From contig CAMFZO010000020.1 in assembly GCA_946006895.1 (NCBI GenBank), positions 1-12,968 on the forward strand: 12,968 bases of DNA, given 5' to 3'. Below the pieces are notes generated by a model. It saw only the letters and a list, made by a program, of their open reading frames with translations, did no database searches and was not told the origin of the DNA. Numbering within the stretch: position 1 is the stretch's first letter; the number at the start of each line of letters is the position of its first letter. The translations under genes and the position numbers were made by a program. The stretch comes from an uncultured Clostridia bacterium (lineage in GTDB: Bacteria > Bacillota > Clostridia > Oscillospirales > Oscillospiraceae). Shown here piece after piece: positions 1 through 7,609 of the stretch.

Positions 1-42
1 TGCGGGCGCTTATCATGCAGAATCTGACGCGCCTTCGGCGCT

Positions 43-67
43 ATAAAAAGGTTTTTAACCTTTTTAT
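43..67 (-). terminator. Hairpin terminator at the end of the operon
   Basis: This is a perfect inverted repeat with 11-bp arms at 43-53 and 57-67 and a 3-nt loop. It starts 15 nt after the stop codon of the last gene. Read on the minus strand, the descending arm is AACCTTTTTAT, so the U-rich tract lies within the stem. That is typical of intrinsic terminators that work in both directions. A second short GC hairpin (arms 29-33 and 37-41, loop TTC) follows immediately and may reinforce it. The position directly behind the SLH gene marks the end of the transcription unit. Confidence 0.8.
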
Positions 68-82
68 CAGATGTTTCCCATA

Positions 83-3000
83 TCATTTCGTCAGGAACCG
101 CATCAGGATCGTGGCGATTTGCGCCCGGGTAGCGCCCTCTGTCGGCGCGAGTCTTCCGTCGATCCCATTGATGAGTCCCGTGCCGACTGCCCAGTTCATC
201 GCCTCGCGTGCATAGGAAGAAACACTGCCCACATCGCTGAAGGTCCCCAGCATATTCATTTTCTGAGGCTCCCCGTTCGTGTAGCGGTACAGGATCGTTG
301 CGATCTGCTCGCGTGTGATGGCCTCCTCCGGCGCAAAGCCGGATGCGGAGACGCCATTGACGACGCCGCGATCCGCCGCCCAGATCACGGCGTTGGTATA
401 CCAGGTCCCGGCAGGAACATCCGCAAAGGGATTCTCCTTGCCGGAAACAGACGGCTCATGTTCAATGCGGTAGAGGATCGTGACAAGCATGGCTCTTGTG
501 ACGTCACCATCCGGATCAAACCGGTCGGAGGCAACGCCGTTCATCAGCCCCAGTGTAAGGCAATAGTCAACGCCCTTATGGTACCACTGTGCCGTGCTCA
601 GATCGACAAACTTTCTGCTCGGGCAATCCGCACCGCCGTCACAGCCCTGCTGTTTCTCACCGCAAACAGTGCAAATTCCGTTGACATAGTGATGGCCCGC
701 CGCGGGAATCTCCCGGATCGACAGGACCGCTCCGCAGTCCTCGCAGACTTCGCTGACACTGCCTGCTGTAACGCAGCCTGCCTCGGTCCGAATCTCCCTG
801 ACATTCTGATGTCCGGTCGCCGGAATAGTCTCCCGGGACAATTCCGCGCCGCAGGCAACGCATATGACCGTGGTAAGTCCCGCTTCCGTGCAGGTCGGCG
901 GAACGGCCTCGGTCTTGGTAACAGCGTGCGCACAGGCCTCGCGGAAGATCAGCGTATATGTGCGGCTGTTGCTTCCGTCTGCTGTTGTCACCGTGATCAC
1001 CGCATTATTTCCTGTCGCGTCTGCGGTTTTACTGTTCCCGGTCAGCAGTTCTCCGTTCAGAGTGACTTTCATGCCATCGGCCGCTTTCCAAGAGAGCGTC
1101 ACGGTATCGGAGGGTTCCCGCAAAAGCTGATAGGTCGTGATCTCAGGATTGAATACCGGCCACAGGGAATTGCCGTCCACGCATAATTCCTGAAGCTCCG
1201 CAGATGCAGGATGCTCCGTCAGCGCCGCTGCCGCAAACAAAACATGGATCGTCGTCGCGGTGGTCATGAGCTGGTTGGGCGACGAGCCGATATACAGACC
1301 GTTTTGATTATTCTGGATGCCCCAGCGGTTACGCTCCTCCATCGGCCAATAATTGTCTGCCGTGGAGGGATACCCGTTGGTATACGGCTCCTTGGGTCCC
1401 TCCCACGCGGCGGAGTAATATCCCTCATCAAAGACGGCATTGTCCAGAATATTGGCCGCCGTAATGCGCAGGATGCTGTCATAGCGCACGTCGGCAATGC
1501 CGGTTTCGATCAGTTCCCGCGTAAAACAGCCCAGGAAAAATGTGTTGTTCCAGGCATCGCGGTCGTTGAGCAGGGCTCCGGTGCGGGTCGTTTCAAACAG
1601 CGCGATGCCCTCGGCGGTGATCTTTGCCTTTTCCAGATTGCCAAGCCGCGCATTCAGGACTGCCATACACATATTGCCGCCGATATAGGTGCAGGAGCCT
1701 CCCTCAGAGATATCATAGGGGTTGTCCCTGCCCTCCAGACCGTCAGCGGTGATCGACATACTGTAAAGGCCGTCGGCGCGGCGCAGATTGTTTTCTACAC
1801 CGTTGTAAATATCCAGATAACGGGCCTTGACCGTCTCATTTTTTGTAATCCGGTACAGCTCGTCTCCTGCCAGTGCCAGGGTCGCAGCATACAGGGCCTT
1901 GCCCTTACGCTCGTTATTATACCATAAGCCGCCGCCCAGTTCGGAATCATAGTAGTGGTCGTAGGTGTTGTTGAACAGATTTAATGCGTACCGGAGGCAG
2001 ACCGCCGCGTCGCCGGTCCGGCCGAGACAGAGGTTGTAGCGGTAGCCCAGCAGGAATGCCATGACATTCCAGCCGCAGTCGTCCATGGCATGGTTGACCG
2101 GCGGGGTACCCGGCGTGAGCAATTCCTCCTCGGAATAGGATGCAATGAAATAATTTACTGTGTTGGCAATTCGCCGCGCAGTTTGGCGGTAGGCCTCCGA
2201 GTCCTCCCCGTGGTACTGCGCGTAGGTGTCCATCGCCATCAGGGCGATGGTGCTCTCCCAAAGCGCGCCTGCACTGTAAACGCCGATGGTCGCGCCGGTA
2301 TTTGTGACACTCCCGTTCACCATGCCGAAAACGACCGGGCGCAGGCGGTCCTCCGAAGTGTCGAGGAAGTTCTTCATCAGGTTTTGATACGCCGTTTCCG
2401 CCGCCGCAGAGTAGTCCACATCGGTCGGCGCCGTGGAAAGGCGAATATTGCTGAAGCGTGTGGTTGTGCGCTCTGCGGCAAGACCGATGTAGCACAGCAC
2501 ATTCATCACGTCTGCCGGTACAGTCGCCGTCACGGTCTTTACAAAGCCCTGATCGCCGGAAACGGTCAGGGTGATCTCCGTATCGCCGGTTTTAACGAAA
2601 CGGATATTCAGCGCAGTATCCGTCAGCTCCACCCAGTCGAGCTTCATCAGCTCGTTCCAGCCACCGCCGTCTGCCGAGGAGATGGTCTGCCATGACAGCG
2701 CTGTCTGTTTGGACGCAGTAAGGTATTCATAAGTAAAAATAAGCTTTGGGTTTTTGTATTGATCCAAAAGCTGGATGCGGCTGACTGCGCGGCCGCCGTT
2801 TTCCGTGCTCAGCGGGGTAAGCTGCGCGTTGAGCATCCACTGGCCGGTGATCTTCCCGCCCACATAGGCAGCGGCAACACTGGAGCCGTCGGCGGAATCG
2901 CTCTGCGCCCACAGTCCCTCGTTCTCCGTTTTTCCTGCCGTCCAATGGCCGCTGCTGCCCCAGCCGGAGCCGTCGTTGAAGGAAAAATAATTTCCCTCGG

Positions 3001-3094
3001 GCAGCACCGTCTCAACTTGGGCTGCCGCAAAGGCAGCGGGAGCAAGCGCCGTCAGCAGCGCCGCGGTCAGCAGGATCGCAATGATTCGCTTCAT
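83..3094 (-). CDS. Secreted SLH-anchored GH76-like glycoside hydrolase (putative alpha-mannanase), multidomain
   Basis: This 1003-residue surface enzyme is predicted to cut alpha-mannan-type polysaccharide outside the cell. The order from the N-terminus is: signal peptide (about 1-24, MKRIIAILL then AFAAA); a lectin-like beta-sandwich (about 35-221); an (alpha/alpha)6 catalytic region resembling GH76 (about 228-630); a cadherin-like beta-sandwich (about 633-719); cysteine-pair repeats (about 721-813, pairs C745/C748, C784/C787, C808/C811); and three SLH repeats (about 829-876, 890-938, 952-1000). GH76-like marks are the acidic pair D338-D339 in AMDDCGWNVM, GGGLWYNN near 387, and LLNDRDAWNN near 508. 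The acidic pair matches the tandem catalytic aspartates known for GH76. The SLH repeats should bind secondary cell-wall polymers. The start at MKRII was chosen because GGGAGGA lies 6 nt upstream; an in-frame ATG at 3145 would add 17 residues ahead of the signal peptide and is unlikely. The gene lies 63 nt after the regulator and is last in the operon. The GH76 assignment rests on motifs, so another six-hairpin family is possible. Confidence 0.82.
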   Translation of the reverse strand: MKRIIAILLTAALLTALAPAAFAAAQVETVLPEGNYFSFNDGSGWGSSGHWTAGKTENEGLWAQSDSADGSSVAAAYVGGKITGQWMLNAQLTPLSTENGGRAVSRIQLLDQYKNPKLIFTYEYLTASKQTALSWQTISSADGGGWNELMKLDWVELTDTALNIRFVKTGDTEITLTVSGDQGFVKTVTATVPADVMNVLCYIGLAAERTTTRFSNIRLSTAPTDVDYSAAAETAYQNLMKNFLDTSEDRLRPVVFGMVNGSVTNTGATIGVYSAGALWESTIALMAMDTYAQYHGEDSEAYRQTARRIANTVNYFIASYSEEELLTPGTPPVNHAMDDCGWNVMAFLLGYRYNLCLGRTGDAAVCLRYALNLFNNTYDHYYDSELGGGLWYNNERKGKALYAATLALAGDELYRITKNETVKARYLDIYNGVENNLRRADGLYSMSITADGLEGRDNPYDISEGGSCTYIGGNMCMAVLNARLGNLEKAKITAEGIALFETTRTGALLNDRDAWNNTFFLGCFTRELIETGIADVRYDSILRITAANILDNAVFDEGYYSAAWEGPKEPYTNGYPSTADNYWPMEERNRWGIQNNQNGLYIGSSPNQLMTTATTIHVLFAAAALTEHPASAELQELCVDGNSLWPVFNPEITTYQLLREPSDTVTLSWKAADGMKVTLNGELLTGNSKTADATGNNAVITVTTADGSNSRTYTLIFREACAHAVTKTEAVPPTCTEAGLTTVICVACGAELSRETIPATGHQNVREIRTEAGCVTAGSVSEVCEDCGAVLSIREIPAAGHHYVNGICTVCGEKQQGCDGGADCPSRKFVDLSTAQWYHKGVDYCLTLGLMNGVASDRFDPDGDVTRAMLVTILYRIEHEPSVSGKENPFADVPAGTWYTNAVIWAADRGVVNGVSASGFAPEEAITREQIATILYRYTNGEPQKMNMLGTFSDVGSVSSYAREAMNWAVGTGLINGIDGRLAPTEGATRAQIATILMRFLTK

Positions 3095-3138
3095 TCTGTT
3101 TCCTCCCTGTCCGGTCGAAATACCAAAGTCCAAAGCCC

Positions 3139-3153
3139 GCTGCATATGGCAGC
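3139..3153. promoter_or_regulatory. Small inverted repeat between regulator and SLH enzyme (possible operator)
   Basis: Five-bp arms GCTGC and GCAGC flank a 5-nt spacer in the 63-nt gap between the regulator gene and the SLH enzyme. The gap is longer than most junctions in this operon, so a local control site is conceivable. No convincing -35/-10 pair was found, and such a short repeat can arise by chance. Confidence 0.2.
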
Positions 3154-3157
3154 AGGT

Positions 3158-4252
3158 TCATTCCTTTATTTTCTGATCCTTTTCATGAAGATAGCTGTTT
3201 CCGTCCACAAATACAGCGCTGACATAGGTGGTGTCCGGGACGGAATGTCCGCCGATACTGTCGAGCAGGCGCTGTACGGACTTCGCGCCGATCTCATACT
3301 CGTTCTGGCTGATATGGGCAAACGGCTCCCGTTCCACACCGCGTGGGGCGTCAAAGCAGACGATGGCCAGGTTGCGGGGAATACACAGCCCCAGCTTTTC
3401 CGCCGTCGTGCGCACGAGCTGCGCCACCTTATAGGTATGGGCGATTACCGCTTCCACGTCCTGATTGAGAAGCAGGAATTGCTCGATCTGTCTGCTGTCG
3501 TAGGCGCAGTTCTCCGCGTTATCCATGCCGGGCAGCGGAGAACGCAGGGAGGTGAGCAGGAGCCGTCTTTCCTGTTCCTCCCCCGGCGGCGCTGATTGCA
3601 GATAGCCCCGCAGCCTGTCGGCAACCGCCGTGGAATCGGGGTTGCTGGAAACAAAGGCGATCTTTCGGTAGCCGCAGCTCCAGAGATGGCGGTAGAGCTG
3701 TTTTACGCTCTGCGTGTTGTCCGTGCAGACCAGAGGCACATCCACCCCCACCACACGCCGGTCGGCAAACACCATCGGTATCTCCTTGGACAGCAGCTCC
3801 AGTTCACTGGAATAGTGGAGGGAATCATACAGCGGTACGGAAATGATCCCCTCAACGCCCGCTGCCTTCAGGCGGCGCAGGCAGCTCCCCTCGCTTTCCG
3901 GCGTCAGATACCCCGTATGCATCAGGACGAGGTAGCCCCGTTCGGCAGCCTCACAGAACACGCCCCTGACAAAGTCCATGCCGAAAAGGGAGTCAAAGCC
4001 TGTCAGCGCAAGGCCGATCATCGGGATCGTCCGTTTTTCGTTCACCACGATGGAGCCCTTCCCCTGTACGCGCCGGATATACCCGTTGTCCGCAAGGAGC
4101 TGCAGCGCGTGGCGGGAGGTGATGCGGCTGACGCCGTACTCTTTCGCAAGCGCTGCCTCCGTCGGCAGAAGATCGCCGCAGCTCCACTGACCTGCCAGGA
4201 TCTTTTGCACAAGCTCTTGGTATATTGTCTGATAAGCTGCGGTCTTTTTCAT
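3158..4252 (-). CDS. GntR-type transcriptional regulator with LacI-like sugar-sensing domain
   Basis: This 364-residue regulator has an N-terminal winged helix of the GntR kind (about 1-72). It includes LPTEAALAKEYGVSRITSR, the recognition-helix region, and the wing segment GYIRRVQGKGSIV. A periplasmic-binding-protein-like effector domain of the LacI type follows (about 76-350), with GLALTGFDSLFG opening the domain, GVEGIISVPLYD, YRKIAFVSSNPDS and NLAIVCFDAP. The fusion is the layout known from AraR-type sugar regulators. The likely role is to repress or activate this operon in response to an imported mannoside or mannose, which is inference from context. The start at 4252 is supported by AAGGAGG ending 4 nt upstream. 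The upstream mannosidase stop codon sits 9 nt away and overlaps that ribosome binding site, so the two genes are probably translationally coupled. Placing the regulator inside the operon predicts autoregulation. Confidence 0.9.
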   Translation of the reverse strand: MKKTAAYQTIYQELVQKILAGQWSCGDLLPTEAALAKEYGVSRITSRHALQLLADNGYIRRVQGKGSIVVNEKRTIPMIGLALTGFDSLFGMDFVRGVFCEAAERGYLVLMHTGYLTPESEGSCLRRLKAAGVEGIISVPLYDSLHYSSELELLSKEIPMVFADRRVVGVDVPLVCTDNTQSVKQLYRHLWSCGYRKIAFVSSNPDSTAVADRLRGYLQSAPPGEEQERRLLLTSLRSPLPGMDNAENCAYDSRQIEQFLLLNQDVEAVIAHTYKVAQLVRTTAEKLGLCIPRNLAIVCFDAPRGVEREPFAHISQNEYEIGAKSVQRLLDSIGGHSVPDTTYVSAVFVDGNSYLHEKDQKIKE

Positions 4253-4256
4253 GACG

Positions 4257-4263
4257 CCTCCTT
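4257..4263 (-). promoter_or_regulatory. Ribosome binding site of the regulator, overlapping the mannosidase stop codon
   Basis: On the minus strand the sequence reads TAAGGAGGCGTCATG. The TAA of the mannosidase supplies the first bases of the Shine-Dalgarno AAGGAGG, and the regulator ATG follows 4 nt later. A terminating ribosome would be placed on the next start, which suggests coupled translation. Confidence 0.75.
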
Positions 4264-7200
4264 ATGAGATCACGATCGTCTTGATCTCAAACGGCTCGAA
4301 ATGCAGCATAACACAGCCGTTTTCCACCTTTCGTTCCGTCGGGTGCTCCTCCAGCAGATCGGTCTCCGACACAGCGGCGGCCGGGAATCCCAAACGGAGG
4401 GCCGCATCGCAGCCGCAGTTGCCGCATTCGTAGGCGCGGAGCACCACTGCGTTGGAATCCTCCGCTTTCTTGACCGTTTCAATGATAATGTTGCTGCGGT
4501 CGACAGACAGCAGGCTGAAGCTCTCCGGCAGCTCACCGCCGCCCTGTACGCGGCGTGCGTAAAGTGGATAGTTGAAGCTGTAGGCTTCCTCGTTGACCTT
4601 CGGCAGGTTGACCGCCCCCGGGTGTGCCAGCAGCTTACAGGAAAATTCATGGCGGCACTGATCCTGCTGCGGATTTGGATAAGTACTGCACCGCAGGATG
4701 CTCAGGCGGATATGCTCCCTGGTCACATCGTAGCCGTACTTGCAGTCGTTAAGCAGGCTGATGCCGAAGCCGTTGTCGCTCAGATCGACCCACTTGTGGG
4801 CGCAGACCTCAAAGCGTGCGTAGTCCCACAGTGTGTTCCTGTGGATCGGGCGCTCAATGGAGCCGAACTGGATGTCGAAGGTCGCCTTGCTGGTGTTGAC
4901 CTCCGCCGGGAAGTCCATTTTCAGCATGATATGCGTTTCCTTCCAGTCGATGTCGGCGGAGATCGTCAGGCCGTCCGTGCCGACGGGCAGGATATAGTCA
5001 AGCCGCAGCGTGCTGCTGCGGAAGCTGCGCTCCACACGCAGGACGGTCCGCAGCGCGTTATGCTCCACGAGCTTCGCAGAACGCACGTCATCCACATACT
5101 CATATTTTTCTTCGTAATAGGCCATCAGATTCCAGGCGTCGTCCACACGCGGACGATCCTCGAAGGCGATCAGGCGTCCGGCCAAAGCGCCCGGTCTGAA
5201 CATATCCCGGCCCTCTTTTTTGCAATAGATGCGGGAAATGTTGTAGTTTTCATCAAATTCAATGCGATATGCCTCATTTTCGAGACTATGGTCGTCTGCC
5301 GGTTGGGGAAGCGCAGTCTCCTCTGCGGGTACGACCTCAAAGGTACGGTAGCCCTTGGGCGGAACGTCCTGCGCAACAAACCGGAGCGTCCCGTTATCCG
5401 CCACTGCCGGAAGGAGCTTGTCGCCGCATTTTACGGCAAAGCTGCCCTCCTTGTCCCACGGGAGCGTGACCTCTCCGCTGCGGGCAAAGGACAGGGTGTT
5501 GAATACGGCGACACCCTCAGCCGAGATGCGGGAGCACACCGCCTCGAGTGCGCGTTCCGCCGCCTCCGTTGCCGTTGCTTCCACGATGGCATGGTGCGCA
5601 TAGGCATCCTCATAGACCGGCGCGATGGAAGAACCGGGAATCACATCGTGGAACTGGTTCAGAAGCAGCAGCTTCCAGCTCTCGTGGAGCTTTTCCGCCG
5701 GATAGCTCTCCGCCAGGTTGTGCAGCAGCAGGCCGGACAGTACACTGAGGTTCTCCGCGTCGTGGGTGCGGATTTCGTTCTTGCGGTTGCGGCGCTTGAT
5801 GCCCGCCACGGAGGTATAGGTCCCCCTGTGGTACTCAAAATACAGCTCGCCGTCCCAGCAGGGAACGCGTTTCTTCCCCTCCAGGTCCTTTTCCAGGCGG
5901 TGATAATACGCCTGCACACCGGAGAATTTCAGGTCAGGCACGCCGGGCAGTCCCTTTGCGATACGCCGGCCGTTTTCGATCATCCGCATCGAGGTACCGC
6001 CGCCGCCGTCACCGTGGCCGAAGGAACACAAAATCTCACGGTTCAGATCCTTCTGCTGATAGCGCTGCCATGCCCCCATGACGGAGCAGGGATTCAGCTC
6101 GCCGTTATATGTTGTCATCCAGTCCTTTTCGGCCTGGACCTTTTCCTTTGTAGCGATAAAATGCGACAGGACCTCAGAGCCGTCGATGCCGCGCCAATAG
6201 AAGGTGTCGTAGGGCAGCTTGTTGAATTCGTTCCAGGAAATCTTGGTCGTCATGAAGTAGGGCACGCCGCTTTTTTTCAGGATCTGGGGCAGCGCGGCAC
6301 TGTAGCCGAACACATCCGGCAGCCACAGGACTTCACAGTTCTTTCCAAATTCTTCCTTAAAAAAGCGCTTGCCAAACAGGATCTGCCGCACCAGTGACTC
6401 ACCGCCGGTCAGATTTGTGTCTGCCTCGACCCACATGGCGCCTTCGACCTCCCAGCGTCCGGCAGCGACCCTTTTTCTGATCTCCTCATAAAGCGCCGGA
6501 TCGTCCTGCTTTACGAAGTCATAGAGCTGGGGCTGAGAGCACATAAAAATGTATTCGGGGTATTTGTCGATCAGCCGGATCGCCGTTGCAAAGGAGCGGA
6601 TCGCCTTTTCCCGCGTCTGCTCATAGCGCCACAGCCAGGCCACATCAATATGCGTGCTGCCGACCGCCGCGATCACCGGCTTTCCGGCTCCTGCGTGACC
6701 GGAATAGATATGCCCCTGCGCATAGGCGGAGGCTTCCCGGACGGAGCGCATAAAAATGTCGCGGGGCGCGGTCAGCTCCAGGAGGTTGCACGCGGCATTG
6801 ATATGCGTGATCAGATCCACCCGGGCCAGATCGTCCACATCCATCTCATGGGCGGCATCGTAGGCGACCTTCAAATCATAATAGAGCGCCAGAACCTCCG
6901 TGTCGACACAGGCAAGATACGGCCGGAAGCAGGCCGGCCGCTCATAGTATACCGTATCGGTATAGCCGCTGATGTAAACCTCGTACTCCTTGCCGCCCTC
7001 CGCGCATTGGGTAAACTCCACATCGCGGTGGTTGGAGTCCATGCCGGCAATACACTTGCCGTTCAGGTACAGGCACATCTGCGGGTTTGCCCACTGCCAA
7101 TAGCCGCTGTCTCCTGCCTCCACGGAGTACCAAAGTGTCGCGCCATTCAGCTCCTGCGGAACGGTAAAGCGGTGGCGGAACCAGATATAGGTATCCTTCC

Positions 7201-7411
7201 CGCCCCAATAGTCTTTTTCGCGGTCATAGGGCTTCCACCGGCCGCTATGATCCTCTGCGGCATACTTTCCGTCCCGGTATTCTATGCCGGATAGCGGTTC
7301 GCGGTAGGGAAATGCTTTGCACCACAGATCCTCCAGCAGAACGCCGATCCGGATCGGAAGCATATGGCGTTCGCCGTTTTTATCTTTAAAATCAATGTCA
7401 AAATGGAACAT
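4262..7411 (-). CDS. Cytoplasmic GH38 alpha-mannosidase (Ams1-like)
   Basis: This 1049-residue class II alpha-mannosidase is predicted to release mannose from imported alpha-manno-oligosaccharides. An N-terminal beta-rich region (about 1-240) precedes the catalytic barrel. The barrel opens with GSTHIDVAWLW, where H254 and D256 correspond to known zinc ligands of GH38. WLPDVFGYSAALPQIL carries D366, the expected nucleophile and zinc ligand, and NQFHDVIPGSS carries the fourth ligand, H588. GELYFEYHRGTYTS in the helical mid-domain is characteristic of Ams1-like members. The remaining ~430 residues are the C-terminal beta domains. There is no signal peptide, so it acts in the cytoplasm. The start at MFHFDIDF follows AGGAG by 7 nt; the open frame extends 26 codons further upstream but runs through the hairpin at 7459-7493 and has no better ribosome binding site. 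The length is normal for the family and all key residues are present. The cleaved linkage cannot be read from sequence, as family members act on alpha-1,2, 1,3 and 1,6 bonds. Confidence 0.95.
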   Translation of the reverse strand: MFHFDIDFKDKNGERHMLPIRIGVLLEDLWCKAFPYREPLSGIEYRDGKYAAEDHSGRWKPYDREKDYWGGKDTYIWFRHRFTVPQELNGATLWYSVEAGDSGYWQWANPQMCLYLNGKCIAGMDSNHRDVEFTQCAEGGKEYEVYISGYTDTVYYERPACFRPYLACVDTEVLALYYDLKVAYDAAHEMDVDDLARVDLITHINAACNLLELTAPRDIFMRSVREASAYAQGHIYSGHAGAGKPVIAAVGSTHIDVAWLWRYEQTREKAIRSFATAIRLIDKYPEYIFMCSQPQLYDFVKQDDPALYEEIRKRVAAGRWEVEGAMWVEADTNLTGGESLVRQILFGKRFFKEEFGKNCEVLWLPDVFGYSAALPQILKKSGVPYFMTTKISWNEFNKLPYDTFYWRGIDGSEVLSHFIATKEKVQAEKDWMTTYNGELNPCSVMGAWQRYQQKDLNREILCSFGHGDGGGGTSMRMIENGRRIAKGLPGVPDLKFSGVQAYYHRLEKDLEGKKRVPCWDGELYFEYHRGTYTSVAGIKRRNRKNEIRTHDAENLSVLSGLLLHNLAESYPAEKLHESWKLLLLNQFHDVIPGSSIAPVYEDAYAHHAIVEATATEAAERALEAVCSRISAEGVAVFNTLSFARSGEVTLPWDKEGSFAVKCGDKLLPAVADNGTLRFVAQDVPPKGYRTFEVVPAEETALPQPADDHSLENEAYRIEFDENYNISRIYCKKEGRDMFRPGALAGRLIAFEDRPRVDDAWNLMAYYEEKYEYVDDVRSAKLVEHNALRTVLRVERSFRSSTLRLDYILPVGTDGLTISADIDWKETHIMLKMDFPAEVNTSKATFDIQFGSIERPIHRNTLWDYARFEVCAHKWVDLSDNGFGISLLNDCKYGYDVTREHIRLSILRCSTYPNPQQDQCRHEFSCKLLAHPGAVNLPKVNEEAYSFNYPLYARRVQGGGELPESFSLLSVDRSNIIIETVKKAEDSNAVVLRAYECGNCGCDAALRLGFPAAAVSETDLLEEHPTERKVENGCVMLHFEPFEIKTIVIS

Positions 7412-7446
7412 ATTCTCTCTCCTGCTGCAGTATTTCTGTTTTTCCG

Positions 7447-7493
7447 AAAAAAGGGATTTCCGGTGGGCAGGTGCCTGTGCCCAGCCCACCGGA
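7447..7493 (-). terminator. GC-rich hairpin with U-run upstream of the mannosidase (possible terminator or attenuator)
   Basis: Perfect 10-bp arms lie at 7459-7468 and 7484-7493 around a 15-nt loop. In the direction of transcription the stem is followed by AAATCCC and then six T residues (7447-7452). The U-run begins 6 nt after the stem, which is not ideal for an intrinsic terminator. The hairpin ends about 48 nt before the mannosidase start. It could lower mannosidase expression relative to the transporter, or protect the transporter mRNA 3' end after processing. No clear promoter follows it. Confidence 0.5.
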
Positions 7494-7570
7494 GAAGAAG
7501 CTGCGTTCCTCCGTTGAGAGCGGACCGCGTCGTTTTTTTGTTACAGCCGGCGGCGCCGGGACAAAGGCCC

Positions 7571-7595
7571 AGAAAAGACAGCCGTGAACGGTGTC
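7571..7595 (-). terminator. Hairpin with short U-run directly after the second permease
   Basis: On the minus strand GACA-CCG pairs with CGG-TGTC across a TTCA loop, with one bulged C in the descending arm, and TTTTCT follows directly. It begins about 14 nt after the permease stop codon. The stem is 7 bp and the U-run is short, so this is at best a weak or partial terminator. Together with the hairpin at 7459-7493 it sets the 198-nt gap 7412-7609 apart from the other, very short junctions. The rest of that gap holds one more small GC inverted repeat (7547-7551 with 7555-7559), no gene, and no recognisable promoter. Confidence 0.4.
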
Positions 7596-7609
7596 CCTTC
7601 CCCCTGTGG

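Noticed and set aside
71..1186. A 371-codon plus-strand open frame opposite the SLH and cysteine-repeat region, with further long plus-strand frames at 1211-1927, 9842-10969 and 10956-12296
   Set aside because: These are products of GC-biased third positions on the coding strand. The opposite strand encodes clear SLH, GH76-like, binding-protein and lipoprotein features.
4301..6397. A 698-codon open frame on the plus strand opposite the alpha-mannosidase
   Set aside because: It lies wholly antisense to a gene with all GH38 catalytic residues. Its translation shows no recognisable motif, and no ribosome binding site or operon context supports it.
7412..7489. A longer start for the alpha-mannosidase at 7489
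   Set aside because: It would place the coding region over the 10-bp hairpin and lacks a ribosome binding site, while ATG 7411 has AGGAG at 7-nt spacing and begins a family-like N-terminus.
7547..7559. A short GC inverted repeat (CCGGC/GCCGG) in the gap before the mannosidase as a third terminator
   Set aside because: In the direction of transcription it is followed by an A-rich run, not T residues, and the stem is only 5 bp.
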